In this document: positions 1 through 7,705 of the stretch, piece by piece
How the letters are laid out: every line of letters begins with the position of its first letter
How positions within the stretch are numbered: the stretch's first letter is position 1
Assembly (NCBI GenBank): GCA_002395065.1
Contig: DGVS01000007.1
Location: 62,001 to 126,000 of the forward strand
Length of the DNA: 64,000 bases
Direction: 5' to 3'
Source of the DNA: Caryophanales bacterium UBA4278
GTDB lineage: Bacteria > Bacillota_I > Bacilli_A > RFN20 > CAG-826
Notes under the pieces: generated by a model
Told to the model about the DNA's origin: nothing
What the model saw: only the letters and a program-made list of their open reading frames with translations
Database searches by the model: none
Translations under genes and position numbers: made by a program

Positions 1-291
1 GGGCTTGACGATAAGTACAAATATATTCGTGAACACACCTGTTTTTCTTCGATTGGTTACGACTACCTATTAGACAAATATCAACGAGAAACAAAACGAA
101 TCCATTTAACTTTAAATTGCCTTGATCCGCTTGAAGCCTACATTATTACCCAGTCTTTTGTTAACGACGGAACAATTTATAACGGTTGGTGGAAAGGAAT
201 GTTTTCTAAATCTTCTTTCTATCGCATGCGCTATAAAGCCGTTCTTCATTTCTTAAAGGAGTACCAGCGCGTATGCAGCGAAATAGCTTAA
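1..291 (+). CDS. partial CDS, small protein with helix-turn-helix-like C-terminus
   Basis: Frame 1 is open from the window edge to a TAA at 289-291, giving the last 96 residues of a protein whose start lies outside. I do not recognise the family. The C-terminal half is basic and aromatic (FSKSSFYRMRYKAVLHFL) and looks like the recognition part of a sigma-region-4 or phage-regulator type helix-turn-helix, but this is only a visual impression. The downstream secreted-protein gene starts inside it (19-base overlap), so it is probably translationally coupled to, and transcribed with, the pilus-like genes. Confidence is high that it is coding and low for any function. Confidence 0.6.
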   Translation, partial: GLDDKYKYIREHTCFSSIGYDYLLDKYQRETKRIHLTLNCLDPLEAYIITQSFVNDGTIYNGWWKGMFSKSSFYRMRYKAVLHFLKEYQRVCSEIA

Positions 292-1304
292 TTATTACTG
301 TAGTTAGTTTATTAACATGCCTTGTTTCTTTTGGTGCAACAGAAGTTCAACGTTATTGGCTGGACTATTTTTACATTACTCCTGGTTTTACCAATTTAAG
401 CCGAAAAACCAAGGTTTTGATGAAGCTTTCTAGTAATGGTCCTGTGACAAAAAAGTTAGTTAATTTCTATATGTATAACTCTAAATACAAAACAGGTTCA
501 ATGATCACAAACCTTCGTCCGACCGATGAAACAGGAGTTGTTACACGTGAAATCACTGGAACAATGTTTATGCCTAATGAAGAAAATAAAACAAAAGTAT
601 TTTTTAGCGATAGTGATTCCACTAGAACAAATCACTGGATGTATCCAGAAGTTAACGTGGATTGTCCACAGTTAATTATTGATAAATTACCTAATGGAGT
701 ATATGAAAGTCCACATGTTTTTGCATATGAAAAGGATCGTGGTTATTTCGCAACAACAAATTCATATATATTTACCAATTGGTACAAAGAGAATGAAATC
801 CCGGTGTTTAACAAGTTTGATATTGAAATGTTTACATTTGAAGAAAAAGTCGGACCACTTACTGTTGAATCATCAGCAAAAGACTTGTGTATCGCCATTC
901 CGAATAAATATGGCTTATTTGTTGATTTGAACTTGCATAACCAAATTGTTGACCGTGTTGAATTGGTTCTAAAGCTAGTTGATAGCGGAGGTTATAAATA
1001 TCATCTCGCTTTTGATACAGAGCTTTATGTGAACCCATACACTTATGAAATGGCCCGTTCGCAACTTCCGGGTTTTGTTAAAACAAAATATTTATATTTA
1101 CCAAAGAATGGATTTCATGATTTCAACAAAATGGATCTATACCTTGTTGGATTTGATTTAGGAACATTAAAACTTTCGTTTAAGTATACTTTCTCAATTG
1201 AAGCCGAACGATCTAGAATCGGTGATTGTGTAACTTCTGAATATTGCATCAAAACAGGTGATAGCGAATATAGCGATTTTGGAAAGGACTTAAAACATGA
1301 TTAA
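273..1304 (+). CDS. secreted or membrane-anchored protein of unknown function, pilus locus
   Basis: This 343-residue protein has an N-terminal hydrophobic segment (about residues 6-22) that acts as signal peptide or anchor, followed by a soluble, aromatic-rich, probably beta-rich domain. I do not recognise the family. The ATG at 273 has AAGGAG at 256-261 and overlaps the preceding gene. The end overlaps the next start by 8 bases (ATGATTAA), so translation is coupled along the operon. Position at the head of a CpaF-TadB-TadC-pilin cluster suggests an exported accessory or tip component, but that is inference from neighbourhood only. Confidence 0.7.
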   Translation: MQRNSLIITVVSLLTCLVSFGATEVQRYWLDYFYITPGFTNLSRKTKVLMKLSSNGPVTKKLVNFYMYNSKYKTGSMITNLRPTDETGVVTREITGTMFMPNEENKTKVFFSDSDSTRTNHWMYPEVNVDCPQLIIDKLPNGVYESPHVFAYEKDRGYFATTNSYIFTNWYKENEIPVFNKFDIEMFTFEEKVGPLTVESSAKDLCIAIPNKYGLFVDLNLHNQIVDRVELVLKLVDSGGYKYHLAFDTELYVNPYTYEMARSQLPGFVKTKYLYLPKNGFHDFNKMDLYLVGFDLGTLKLSFKYTFSIEAERSRIGDCVTSEYCIKTGDSEYSDFGKDLKHD

Positions 1305-1698
1305 TTGTCTCTTTTTTAGTGTCGTTTTCTTCTTGTTCATGTCCTTTTCCTTTGGAGGAATGAATTACTCGAGCATACACCGAACATTTTTAAATATGCA
1401 TCGAAGCATTTTAGAAGTCTGTGTCGTCACAGTCGGAAACGATGGAGAGGATATTAAGCCATATTTTAATGAACCGATTTTGGAAAAATATATTGTTAAT
1501 TATCTAAAAGATAATGTTTCGAAATACACAACGGATTATCAAGCATCGATTGTTTATTTTGATAACAATACGAAAGACATCAACACTAACCACCACGCGG
1601 ATGGAGTACGTATTTCCTTAAACGCGAAAATCAACACCTTTTATCATTATAAACATGCTCGTGAATTTACGATTAACCAAAGGGGGCACATCGAATGA
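1297..1698 (+). CDS. small membrane-anchored pseudopilin-like protein
   Basis: This 133-residue protein has a strongly hydrophobic N-terminus (residues 3-22) and a short soluble domain, the general shape of TadE/TadF-like minor pilins or pseudopilins. No classical prepilin cleavage motif is obvious. It overlaps the gene before it by 8 bases and its stop codon overlaps the next start (ATGA at 1695-1698). This tight packing with the CpaF ATPase supports a role in the same secretion or pilus apparatus. The family assignment is inferred from size, topology and context. Confidence 0.6.
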   Translation: MINCLFFSVVFFLFMSFSFGGMNYSSIHRTFLNMHRSILEVCVVTVGNDGEDIKPYFNEPILEKYIVNYLKDNVSKYTTDYQASIVYFDNNTKDINTNHHADGVRISLNAKINTFYHYKHAREFTINQRGHIE

Positions 1699-2642
1699 AT
1701 CATCAATTAGTTTCATATCTTGAATCATCGTTTATATCGCCTCTATTAAAAGATGATGAGATAACAGATATTTCTTATAACGGAAAAGACATCTATTATC
1801 TCCACAATAAACAAGGCCGAAAGAAGGCCAACATCCAAGTGGATAAGGATGAGGTTATTTCTTTTGTGCGTCAAATTGCTAACTTTGCCGAGAAACAATT
1901 TTCCTATACAACACCATCAATTGATGTTTCGGAAGGGAGATACAGAATCAACGCTATTCACCCCTCAATTGTTCGTGTTGATAACGAAAAATCAATCTCG
2001 TTTTCAATTCGTATTGCCTCACCTACAATTCGCATTTTAACCAGCAAAACCTTCATGAATTCTGAAATGAAGCAGTTTTTGCATGATTGTTTAAAGAATA
2101 AAAAATCCATCATTATTGGTGGACCAACGGGTTCTGGAAAAACAGAACTTCAGAAGTATTTATTAACATCTCTTGAAGATAATACACGAGTCATTGTCAT
2201 TGATAACGTTCAGGAACTAGAGTTCATTCGAACCAATCCAAATCTCGATATTACTTCTTGGGAAGCAAATGAAAACCACGAGAAAGCTACGATTAATGAT
2301 TTAATCCGTCAAGCTCTTCGATCAAATCCGGATTGGCTAGTTGTGGCGGAGTCGAGAGGAAAAGAAATGAACGATGTTTTAAATAGTGTGATGACAGGTC
2401 ACCCAATCATTACGACAATGCACGCTAACTCATTACTAGCGATGCCACACCGGTTAGTCAGAATGATTGAAATGGCCGAAACAAAAGAGTCATATGACGA
2501 CATTATGAGCGATTTGATGGCACATATTCCAGTCTATGTTTTCGTCAAAAGAGATATCACCAAAAGCGGTTTGGTTCATCGCTATATTGAGTCAATTGGT
2601 GAAGTTGAAAATAACGTTTTAGTGGAGAAATTTCACTATTAG
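1695..2642 (+). CDS. cpaF: CpaF/TadA-type secretion ATPase
   Basis: A 315-residue type II/IV secretion-system ATPase of the VirB11/CpaF class, expected to power pilin polymerisation at the cytoplasmic face of the membrane. Visible motifs: Walker A GGPTGSGKT (142-150), Asp box VIVIDNVQELE (166-176), Walker B region PDWLVVAESRGKE (212-224) and His box with HPIITTMHANS (236-246). It is shorter than many CpaF proteins, which carry a longer N-terminal region. The ATG overlaps the upstream stop as ATGA. It is followed by two T2SF-like membrane proteins, the usual order in Tad/Flp loci. Confidence 0.92.
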   Translation: MNHQLVSYLESSFISPLLKDDEITDISYNGKDIYYLHNKQGRKKANIQVDKDEVISFVRQIANFAEKQFSYTTPSIDVSEGRYRINAIHPSIVRVDNEKSISFSIRIASPTIRILTSKTFMNSEMKQFLHDCLKNKKSIIIGGPTGSGKTELQKYLLTSLEDNTRVIVIDNVQELEFIRTNPNLDITSWEANENHEKATINDLIRQALRSNPDWLVVAESRGKEMNDVLNSVMTGHPIITTMHANSLLAMPHRLVRMIEMAETKESYDDIMSDLMAHIPVYVFVKRDITKSGLVHRYIESIGEVENNVLVEKFHY

Positions 2643-2650
2643 GAGGTTTT

Positions 2651-3352
2651 ATGGTTCGAGACGCATTGTTTGTTCTTCTAACAATAATGTTAGCTATGGT
2701 TGCATATCTAACAAGTTTTGATATTTATATTCCAATTTTTGTGGTGGCTAGTTACCTTCTTTATTATTTCGTTCTTGGAAGAAGATATCTCATTAAAAAA
2801 GATCGTCTAACAAGAAGAATCCATGCTTGTTACCACTTTATCAATGCCTTCATCATTTCGATGTCTGTAAAAGAATCGGTCGAGGATGCTTATCAAAGTG
2901 GAATTCGCTACGAAGACAAGGAATTAAATGAAATTACAGAGAATCTTGAAAACCTCAAGGTTAGTGATCGCATCGCTTACCTAAGAGAGTTCTTTAACCT
3001 TGCTGTTTTCAAAATGTTTATTAATGTTCTCAGCCTATATCAAGACCAAGGCGGAAACATTTTAAACATGTCTGATGAACTAATTAGTGAGTCCACAAGA
3101 ATCGAGAAGAGTCTAAGTGAATCATTAATTGAATCCAACAGATACCTCGGGCAATTTTTATTGCTCTGGATTATGTCTGTTTCAGTTCTTTTGTTCATTA
3201 GATTTTCAATCAGTTCATTTTATGTTTCGATGAGCAAATCCTCCATATTTGTTGGATTTTTGCTGGTGTTTTTCATTTTAATTCTCTTCTCGATTCACCT
3301 CTTTATTGTTCGTTTTTCATCAATTGTTGTGAAGGAGGATCAAGTCGAATGA
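2651..3352 (+). CDS. TadB-like type II secretion F-domain membrane protein
   Basis: A 233-residue integral membrane protein with two N-terminal hydrophobic segments (about 5-22 and 25-45), a cytoplasmic helical stretch with acidic and serine residues typical of the T2SSF fold, and two C-terminal membrane segments (about 168-190 and 197-222). This is the layout of TadB/TadC platform proteins. AGGAGG at 2641-2646 supports the ATG at 2651, and the end overlaps the next gene by 4 bases. Assignment to TadB rather than TadC rests on gene order; sequence identity to known members is probably low. Confidence 0.75.
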   Translation: MVRDALFVLLTIMLAMVAYLTSFDIYIPIFVVASYLLYYFVLGRRYLIKKDRLTRRIHACYHFINAFIISMSVKESVEDAYQSGIRYEDKELNEITENLENLKVSDRIAYLREFFNLAVFKMFINVLSLYQDQGGNILNMSDELISESTRIEKSLSESLIESNRYLGQFLLLWIMSVSVLLFIRFSISSFYVSMSKSSIFVGFLLVFFILILFSIHLFIVRFSSIVVKEDQVE

Positions 3353-4017
3353 AAAAGTTAAAAAAGAGAATGATCAACCTTGGACTATCGGTGAAGAAGG
3401 AATTCTACAGAGCGTTTTTAATTTGTTTATTTTTATTAGCTGCCAGCGGTGTAGCATATTACTTTTTACAATCTTATATCTATCTTGGAGTTGGGCTTTT
3501 CTTCGTAACAATTTTCCTAATCCTATATTTCAGTCGTTACTCCAAGTTAGAGAAGGAACAAGGAGACCAAGCAAAAAGGGACTTTGTCTCCTTGTTTACC
3601 TTCTTCAAGATCTATCTTCATAATGGCTACTCAGTTTATACTGCTCTAAAAGAGATCCAATCATTCGCCGATAAGCAACTCGCCACGTATCTATCTGAAC
3701 TAATCAGAGAGATTGATGGAGATAAAACAATTACACCATTCATTCATTTTGGTAAAAAGTTTAACGATTTAATCATTGAAGAAATGATGATTTCCATTTA
3801 CCAGATGATTGATGATGGTTCCAATCCAACACATTTATCGCAGTTTGATGCAATATTTGGCAAAATCAGCGATTTAGCATACGAAAAAGAAATGATGAAA
3901 AAGCGAAATAGTCTCGCTTCAATGTCTACTTTCCCACTCGTGGGAAGTGGAGTGCTAATCATCATGGTTACTTTCGGAATTATTACAGTGATGGAGGATA
4001 TGGTTAATGTCTTATAA
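3349..4017 (+). CDS. TadC-like type II secretion F-domain membrane protein
   Basis: A 222-residue membrane protein with paired N-terminal membrane segments (about 22-40 and 42-62), a helical cytoplasmic domain and a C-terminal membrane segment (about 195-215). Like its upstream neighbour it fits the T2SF platform-protein layout, and pairs of such proteins directly after a CpaF ATPase are characteristic of Tad systems. It overlaps the gene before it by 4 bases and the one after it by 11. The call rests on topology and gene order, since the family is poorly conserved. Confidence 0.75.
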   Translation: MKKLKKRMINLGLSVKKEFYRAFLICLFLLAASGVAYYFLQSYIYLGVGLFFVTIFLILYFSRYSKLEKEQGDQAKRDFVSLFTFFKIYLHNGYSVYTALKEIQSFADKQLATYLSELIREIDGDKTITPFIHFGKKFNDLIIEEMMISIYQMIDDGSNPTHLSQFDAIFGKISDLAYEKEMMKKRNSLASMSTFPLVGSGVLIIMVTFGIITVMEDMVNVL

Positions 4018-4348
4018 AATCGCTTTTATTTTATCGATGGTTTTCATCGTTCAACTCTTTGTTTTTGCAACCGATTTAATTTCGGTTCAAATCATACATT
4101 CCAATCTCGACGCAGTTTCTGTTACGGCTGGGAATATCATTTCATCTAAAGGTTCAATTAACGATGATGTTATTGCTCTCGTAAAGAACGAAGCTGGCGC
4201 CACAATTGAGGCCGTCAGTGAAGAGACACCACTTTTTGGAGCAGTTTTCGAATACAAAATATCCAAATCGTATCAACCTGTGTTTTTAGCGAGTAAACCA
4301 ATGGAGATCAGTGTGGTGCGCAGTGTCGTGATTGGATACTACAACTAG
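4007..4348 (+). CDS. TadE-like minor pilin
   Basis: A 113-residue protein with one N-terminal membrane segment (about 5-27) and a small extracytoplasmic domain, the form of TadE-like pseudopilins. Its start lies inside the preceding gene. The soluble part ends in GYYN with no further membrane segment. By position, between the TadC-like protein and the small pilin, it is likely a minor pilin that initiates or caps the fibre, which is inference. Confidence 0.6.
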   Translation: MSYKIAFILSMVFIVQLFVFATDLISVQIIHSNLDAVSVTAGNIISSKGSINDDVIALVKNEAGATIEAVSEETPLFGAVFEYKISKSYQPVFLASKPMEISVVRSVVIGYYN

Positions 4349-4362
4349 AAAGGAGGAAGTTT

Positions 4363-4554
4363 ATGTCTGAAATCAAAGGCCAATTACTTGGCATCGTCTT
4401 AGCCATTGCGCTTTTCGGTGTTGTATTCGGCATCTTGGTCAATTCATTTGGCCGAACAAGCACTGCCATCGGAAACAGAATGGTTGGCGTAGCATCAACA
4501 TCTGCAGAATATGTTGAAATTGCTCCAGCGGCACCAGCTCCAGCTGGCAACTAA
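4363..4554 (+). CDS. Flp-like major pilin
   Basis: A 63-residue protein: a very short charged leader (MSEIKG) followed by a hydrophobic helix (QLLGIVLAIALFGVVFGILV) and a small polar tail ending in an alanine/proline stretch. Size, the Gly before the hydrophobic stretch, and the place at the end of a Tad-like operon all point to the major Flp-type pilin. The very strong AAAGGAGG at 4350-4357 fits an abundant structural subunit. The usual Flp signature with Glu-Tyr after the cleavage site is not obvious, so processing by a prepilin peptidase (none seen in this window) is inferred. A strong terminator follows directly. Confidence 0.7.
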   Translation: MSEIKGQLLGIVLAIALFGVVFGILVNSFGRTSTAIGNRMVGVASTSAEYVEIAPAAPAPAGN

Positions 4555-4560
4555 TTTATG

Positions 4561-4618
4561 TGAGAATTGTTTCACTAAAGGTCCCATCCACCAAAGGTGA
4601 AACAATTCTCTTTTTCTA
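4561..4618 (+). terminator. intrinsic terminator after the pilus operon
   Basis: A 14-bp perfect stem (GAGAATTGTTTCAC pairing with GTGAAACAATTCTC) with an approximately 20-base loop is followed by a T-run. It closes the pilus operon and insulates it from the acyl carrier protein gene. Confidence 0.9.
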
Positions 4619-4657
4619 TTTTGTATTTATGATACAATACATACCGAGGTAAAAATT

Positions 4658-4882
4658 ATGTCACATCGTGAAGAAATTAAAGCCCGTTTAGCCGAGCTCT
4701 CACATCGTGAAAGCGTTGATGAAGCCATCGCTATTCGTGAATTAGGCTTAGATAGCCTTGATGTCGTTGAAACACTCCTTGAACTTGAAGAAAAATACGG
4801 TGTTGCTTTCGATGATATCGATATGTCCAAACTTGTTACAGTCAAAGACTTACTCGACGCAATTGAGAGTAAAGTAAAATAA
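4658..4882 (+). CDS. acpP: acyl carrier protein
   Basis: A 74-residue acyl carrier protein. The phosphopantetheine attachment motif is visible as LGLDSLDVVE around residues 29-38, with Ser33 as the attachment site, followed by the acidic helix II (LLELEEKYG) used to contact fatty-acid or phospholipid enzymes. Length and fold match the ACP family. A GAGG site at 4645-4648 precedes the ATG. It stands alone, with tRNA genes downstream and no fatty-acid synthesis genes nearby in this window, so which pathway it serves here is not shown. Confidence 0.93.
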   Translation: MSHREEIKARLAELSHRESVDEAIAIRELGLDSLDVVETLLELEEKYGVAFDDIDMSKLVTVKDLLDAIESKVK

Positions 4883-4894
4883 TCAATATTATTA

Positions 4895-4924
4895 TTGTTA
4901 TTTAACAAAAGACTGTGGTAAGAT
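4895..4924 (+). promoter_or_regulatory. promoter of the tRNA-Asn/tRNA-Glu pair
   Basis: TTGTTA at 4895-4900 and TAAGAT at 4919-4924 are separated by 18 bases and lie 10 bases upstream of tRNA-Asn, the usual distance for a stable-RNA promoter. Confidence 0.55.
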
Positions 4925-4934
4925 ATTACGCGCT

Positions 4935-5009
4935 GCCCACTTAGCTCAGCGGTAGAGCTATCGGCTGTTAACCGATCGGTCTGCGGTTCGAACCCGTAAG
5001 TGGGCGCCA
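4935..5009 (+). tRNA. tRNA-Asn (GTT)
   Basis: A 75-base cloverleaf: acceptor GCCCACT/AGTGGGC, anticodon stem ATCGG/CCGAT with loop CTGTTAA (anticodon GTT), T-loop TTCGAAC, discriminator G and an encoded CCA at 5007-5009. It is the first gene of a two-tRNA transcript. Confidence 0.95.
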
Positions 5010-5014
5010 AACTT

Positions 5015-5090
5015 GGCCTGTTGGAGAAGTGGCTTAACTCATATGCCTTTCACGCATACATTCATGGGTTCGAATCCCGTACAGGTCACC
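5015..5090 (+). tRNA. tRNA-Glu (TTC)
   Basis: A cloverleaf with acceptor GGCCTGT/ACAGGTC (one G-T pair), anticodon stem TATGC/GCATA with loop CTTTCAC (anticodon TTC) and T-loop TTCGAAT. It resembles Bacillus tRNA-Glu closely. The discriminator A at 5088 is followed by CCC rather than CCA, so the 3' end needs to be made or repaired by the CCA-adding enzyme. Confidence 0.94.
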
Positions 5091-5101
5091 CAAATTTGAA
5101 G

Positions 5102-5129
5102 AGGATTGATACTGTGTCAATCCTTTTTC
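5102..5129 (+). terminator. terminator of the tRNA pair
   Basis: The 8-bp stem AGGATTGA/TCAATCCT with a 7-base loop is followed by a T-run, directly after tRNA-Glu. Confidence 0.85.
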
Positions 5130-5198
5130 TTTGAAAAATCAAAATTATATGAAGTTAAATAACGAGTTTTGGTTCATAATATAAACGAGGCAAAATAA

Positions 5199-5762
5199 AT
5201 GAAAAAAGAAATTAAAACAACTGAAGCAATCTTCCCAATGCCAGTATTATTAATCTCCACCTTTAATGAAGATGGTAGCGTTAACGTCATGAATGCTGCA
5301 TGGGGAACAATGATTGATCGCGACATCATCGCATTAAACCTAACTGAAACACATAAAACGGTGCAAAACATCAAAGCAAAGAAAGGCTTTGTTGTGCATA
5401 TTGCTGATGCAAAGCATGTTGTTGAAGCTGACTACTTTGGAGTTGCCTCTGGAAACAATACCAAAGACAAATTATCTAAGAGTGGTTTAACATTTGTTAA
5501 ATCTTCTCTAGTTGATGCTCCAATTATTAATGAACTTCCAATCGCCATGGAATGTGAATTCATCGAATTTCAAAACAATAAATACGGTATCGGAGTTGTT
5601 GGAAAAGTTTTAAGAACATCAGCTGAAGAAGACAAACTAGTTAATGGTAAAGTCGATATCGATAAGCTAGAAGCAATCGCCTATGATCCATACACCTTTG
5701 GTTACTATAAAGTTGGTGGAAGAGTCGGTGATGCCTTCAAAGTCGGTCTTAAACTTAAATAA
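5199..5762 (+). CDS. flavin reductase family protein (FMN-binding split barrel)
   Basis: A 187-residue protein of the flavin-reductase-like family, which binds FMN and passes electrons from NAD(P)H or an unknown donor. The N-terminal stretch with FPMPVLLISTFNEDGSVNVM, then NAAWGT and a Leu-Thr-Glu-Thr-His-Lys-Thr segment, is the typical start of the FMN-binding barrel, and length is normal. The physiological partner is not shown. GAGG at 5188-5191 precedes the ATG, and the gene stands alone between terminators. Confidence 0.85.
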   Translation: MKKEIKTTEAIFPMPVLLISTFNEDGSVNVMNAAWGTMIDRDIIALNLTETHKTVQNIKAKKGFVVHIADAKHVVEADYFGVASGNNTKDKLSKSGLTFVKSSLVDAPIINELPIAMECEFIEFQNNKYGIGVVGKVLRTSAEEDKLVNGKVDIDKLEAIAYDPYTFGYYKVGGRVGDAFKVGLKLK

Positions 5763-5782
5763 AATTTATTCATTAATGGAAG

Positions 5783-5805
5783 AACTCGCATATGCGGGTT
5801 TTTTC
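5783..5805 (+). terminator. terminator after flavin reductase gene
   Basis: The stem AACTCGCA/TGCGGGTT (one G-T pair) is followed by a run of six T. Confidence 0.85.
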
Positions 5806-5868
5806 TTTTATTTGACTTAGATTAATATCAGCTTATAATTAAGTAAGAAAAGTAAGAAAGGTAAGACT

Positions 5869-6063
5869 ATGAAAAAGACCAATCAAGATCGATTTATTGT
5901 TAGTGTCAAAGTCGGACCAAAAGGCCAAATTACCATTCCAAGTGAAGCCAGAAAGATGTTTGACATCAAAGAAGGCGAAACTCTCATGGTGATGGGTGAT
6001 AAAAAAAGAGGCATTGCTTTACTTAAGGCAGATATGTTCTATTCCTTAATGGAGGATCGTTAA
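5869..6063 (+). CDS. AbrB/SpoVT-type DNA-binding regulator
   Basis: A 64-residue swapped-hairpin AbrB domain: VKVGPKGQITIPSEARKMFD followed by IKEGETLMVMGD is the classic pattern. It is likely a homodimeric transcription factor. It ends 1 base before the start of the ABC ATPase gene, so it is most likely the autoregulator of this three-gene transporter cassette, an arrangement seen in many Bacillota. AGAAAGG precedes the ATG. Confidence 0.88.
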   Translation: MKKTNQDRFIVSVKVGPKGQITIPSEARKMFDIKEGETLMVMGDKKRGIALLKADMFYSLMEDR

Positions 6064-6064
6064 G

Positions 6065-6934
6065 ATGGAAGACATTTTAAAAGTCGAACACCTCGATAAA
6101 GATTACCCATCATTTTCACTAAAAAATGTCAGTTTTGCGGTGAAACCTGGACAAATCATGGGTTTTATTGGTCGTAATGGTGCTGGTAAAACAACAACAC
6201 TAAAAAGCATTATGAATCTCGTTCATTACCAAAACGGAAAGATAACTGCTTTTGGTAAAGATATGATGGAAAACGAACTTGAAAACAAACAACGTATAGG
6301 GTTTGCATTAAGCGAACTGAATTACTATCCAAACAAGACCATCCGTCAAATCATGAAGGTTACTAAAAAATTCTATAAGAACTTCGATGAAAAGAAATTT
6401 CTAGAAATATCTAAACTTTTTGATTTAAATTTGGATAAGAAACTGGAAGAACTGAGCAGTGGCATGAAAGTTAAATATTCGGTTGCTGTAGCGTTATCTC
6501 ATAAAGCAGAGCTATTAATTCTTGATGAGCCAACTTCAGGTTTAGACCCAGTTTCTAGAGATGAAGTGTTAGACATCTTCCGCGAGATTGTTAAAAACGG
6601 AGATCGCGCAATTCTTTTCTCAACTCATATCACCAGTGACTTAGATAAATGCGCTACCGGAATTACATACATTCACGATGGCTCAATTATTTATACAGGC
6701 ACTAAGGAAGATTTCGTCAAATCATATCTCTTTGTCAAAGACAAAACAAAAAACAAAAAACTCAAAAACGAATACATATCCTCAAAAGAATTAGAAGATC
6801 ATATCGAGGGATTAATTGATGCAACTAAAAAAGATGTATTTGAAAAAGCAGGTATTGAACCAGTTGAACCTGATCTAGAACAAATCATGATCTATTTAGA
6901 AAGGAGCAAGAGCAATGAAAGCTTTACTTTATAA
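6065..6934 (+). CDS. ABC transporter ATP-binding protein
   Basis: A 289-residue ABC ATPase: Walker A GRNGAGKTT (36-44), signature LSSGMK (130-135), Walker B LLILDEP (150-156) with the following TSGLDP D-loop, and switch His in STHI. The C-terminal 70 residues are an accessory helical region common in ABC-2 exporters of the drug or bacteriocin-immunity type. It overlaps the permease gene by 20 bases and follows an AbrB-type regulator by 1 base. The substrate is unknown. Confidence 0.93.
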   Translation: MEDILKVEHLDKDYPSFSLKNVSFAVKPGQIMGFIGRNGAGKTTTLKSIMNLVHYQNGKITAFGKDMMENELENKQRIGFALSELNYYPNKTIRQIMKVTKKFYKNFDEKKFLEISKLFDLNLDKKLEELSSGMKVKYSVAVALSHKAELLILDEPTSGLDPVSRDEVLDIFREIVKNGDRAILFSTHITSDLDKCATGITYIHDGSIIYTGTKEDFVKSYLFVKDKTKNKKLKNEYISSKELEDHIEGLIDATKKDVFEKAGIEPVEPDLEQIMIYLERSKSNESFTL

Positions 6935-7598
6935 AGAATTTAAATTAGCAATGCATCCAATCTGCTATGTGTTCATTTTCGCGTTTCCGCTCATGATTTT
7001 AATTCCAAGCTTTCCTTTAGCAATTGGATTCATTTATGTTTTAACTTGTTACCCAATCCTTTTCTTAGGAGCCAACAAAGGTCAACAAAGTAACGACTTA
7101 TTATTTTCAACGTTACTGCCAGTACGCAAGAAAGATATTGTTCTTGCTCGAATAATTACTGTTGGAATACTCCAGGTTGTCTTTATTGCTATGCAATGTG
7201 TTCTTTATCCATTAGCTTTAAAGTTGAACGCTGAAATGCCAATAGACACAGCAGGAAAAATTCCTGGCATTGGTTTAGATGGATTTGTATCAGTATTGGC
7301 GATTGCTATTATTGGTTATGCGATAGCTGATCTTGTTTTCTTCCCAATTTATTATCGAAGAGGCAAATCAATTGTTGCTTCAACATTATTTATGATTCTT
7401 GGTTTTGTTTTATATTTAGGAATCTTCACTATTGCTATTCCTTATATTCCAGGATGCGAATGGTACTTGAATTTCCTTTCCAAGAGCGGTGTTGGAGTTC
7501 AGTTTATTGTTCTTGCTGTTGCTTTAATAATTTACGCCGCACTTCACTTGTTGGTATATCGCATATCTTATAAGGAACTAGAAAAAGTTGATTTCTAA
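6915..7598 (+). CDS. ABC-2 type transporter permease
   Basis: A 227-residue membrane protein with about six hydrophobic segments and a charged N-terminus (MKALLYKEFKLAM) typical of ABC-2 permeases. It pairs with the overlapping ATPase gene upstream to form the membrane part of an exporter of unknown substrate. The family shows little sequence conservation, so the call rests on topology, the N-terminal motif and operon context. Confidence 0.85.
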   Translation: MKALLYKEFKLAMHPICYVFIFAFPLMILIPSFPLAIGFIYVLTCYPILFLGANKGQQSNDLLFSTLLPVRKKDIVLARIITVGILQVVFIAMQCVLYPLALKLNAEMPIDTAGKIPGIGLDGFVSVLAIAIIGYAIADLVFFPIYYRRGKSIVASTLFMILGFVLYLGIFTIAIPYIPGCEWYLNFLSKSGVGVQFIVLAVALIIYAALHLLVYRISYKELEKVDF

Positions 7599-7611
7599 AA
7601 AACGAATGAAG

Positions 7612-7643
7612 AAAAAATCTCCGAATTGCTGGAGATTTTTTCA
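7612..7643 (+). terminator. terminator with AATTGCTGG loop
   Basis: The stem AAAAATCTCC/GGAGATTTTT encloses the 8-base loop GAATTGCT and ends in a T-run. The loop carries the recurrent AATTGCTGG motif found in several other hairpins of this window. Confidence 0.88.
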
Positions 7644-7705
7644 TTTCTTAACGTTTATTGAGGACTGGCTAGAAGGCATCTTCTCCGTAATCAATTTCGT
7701 TGAGT

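Noticed and set aside
4627..5010. 127-codon minus-strand frame
   Set aside because: It runs antisense through acpP and tRNA-Asn, so it is not a gene.
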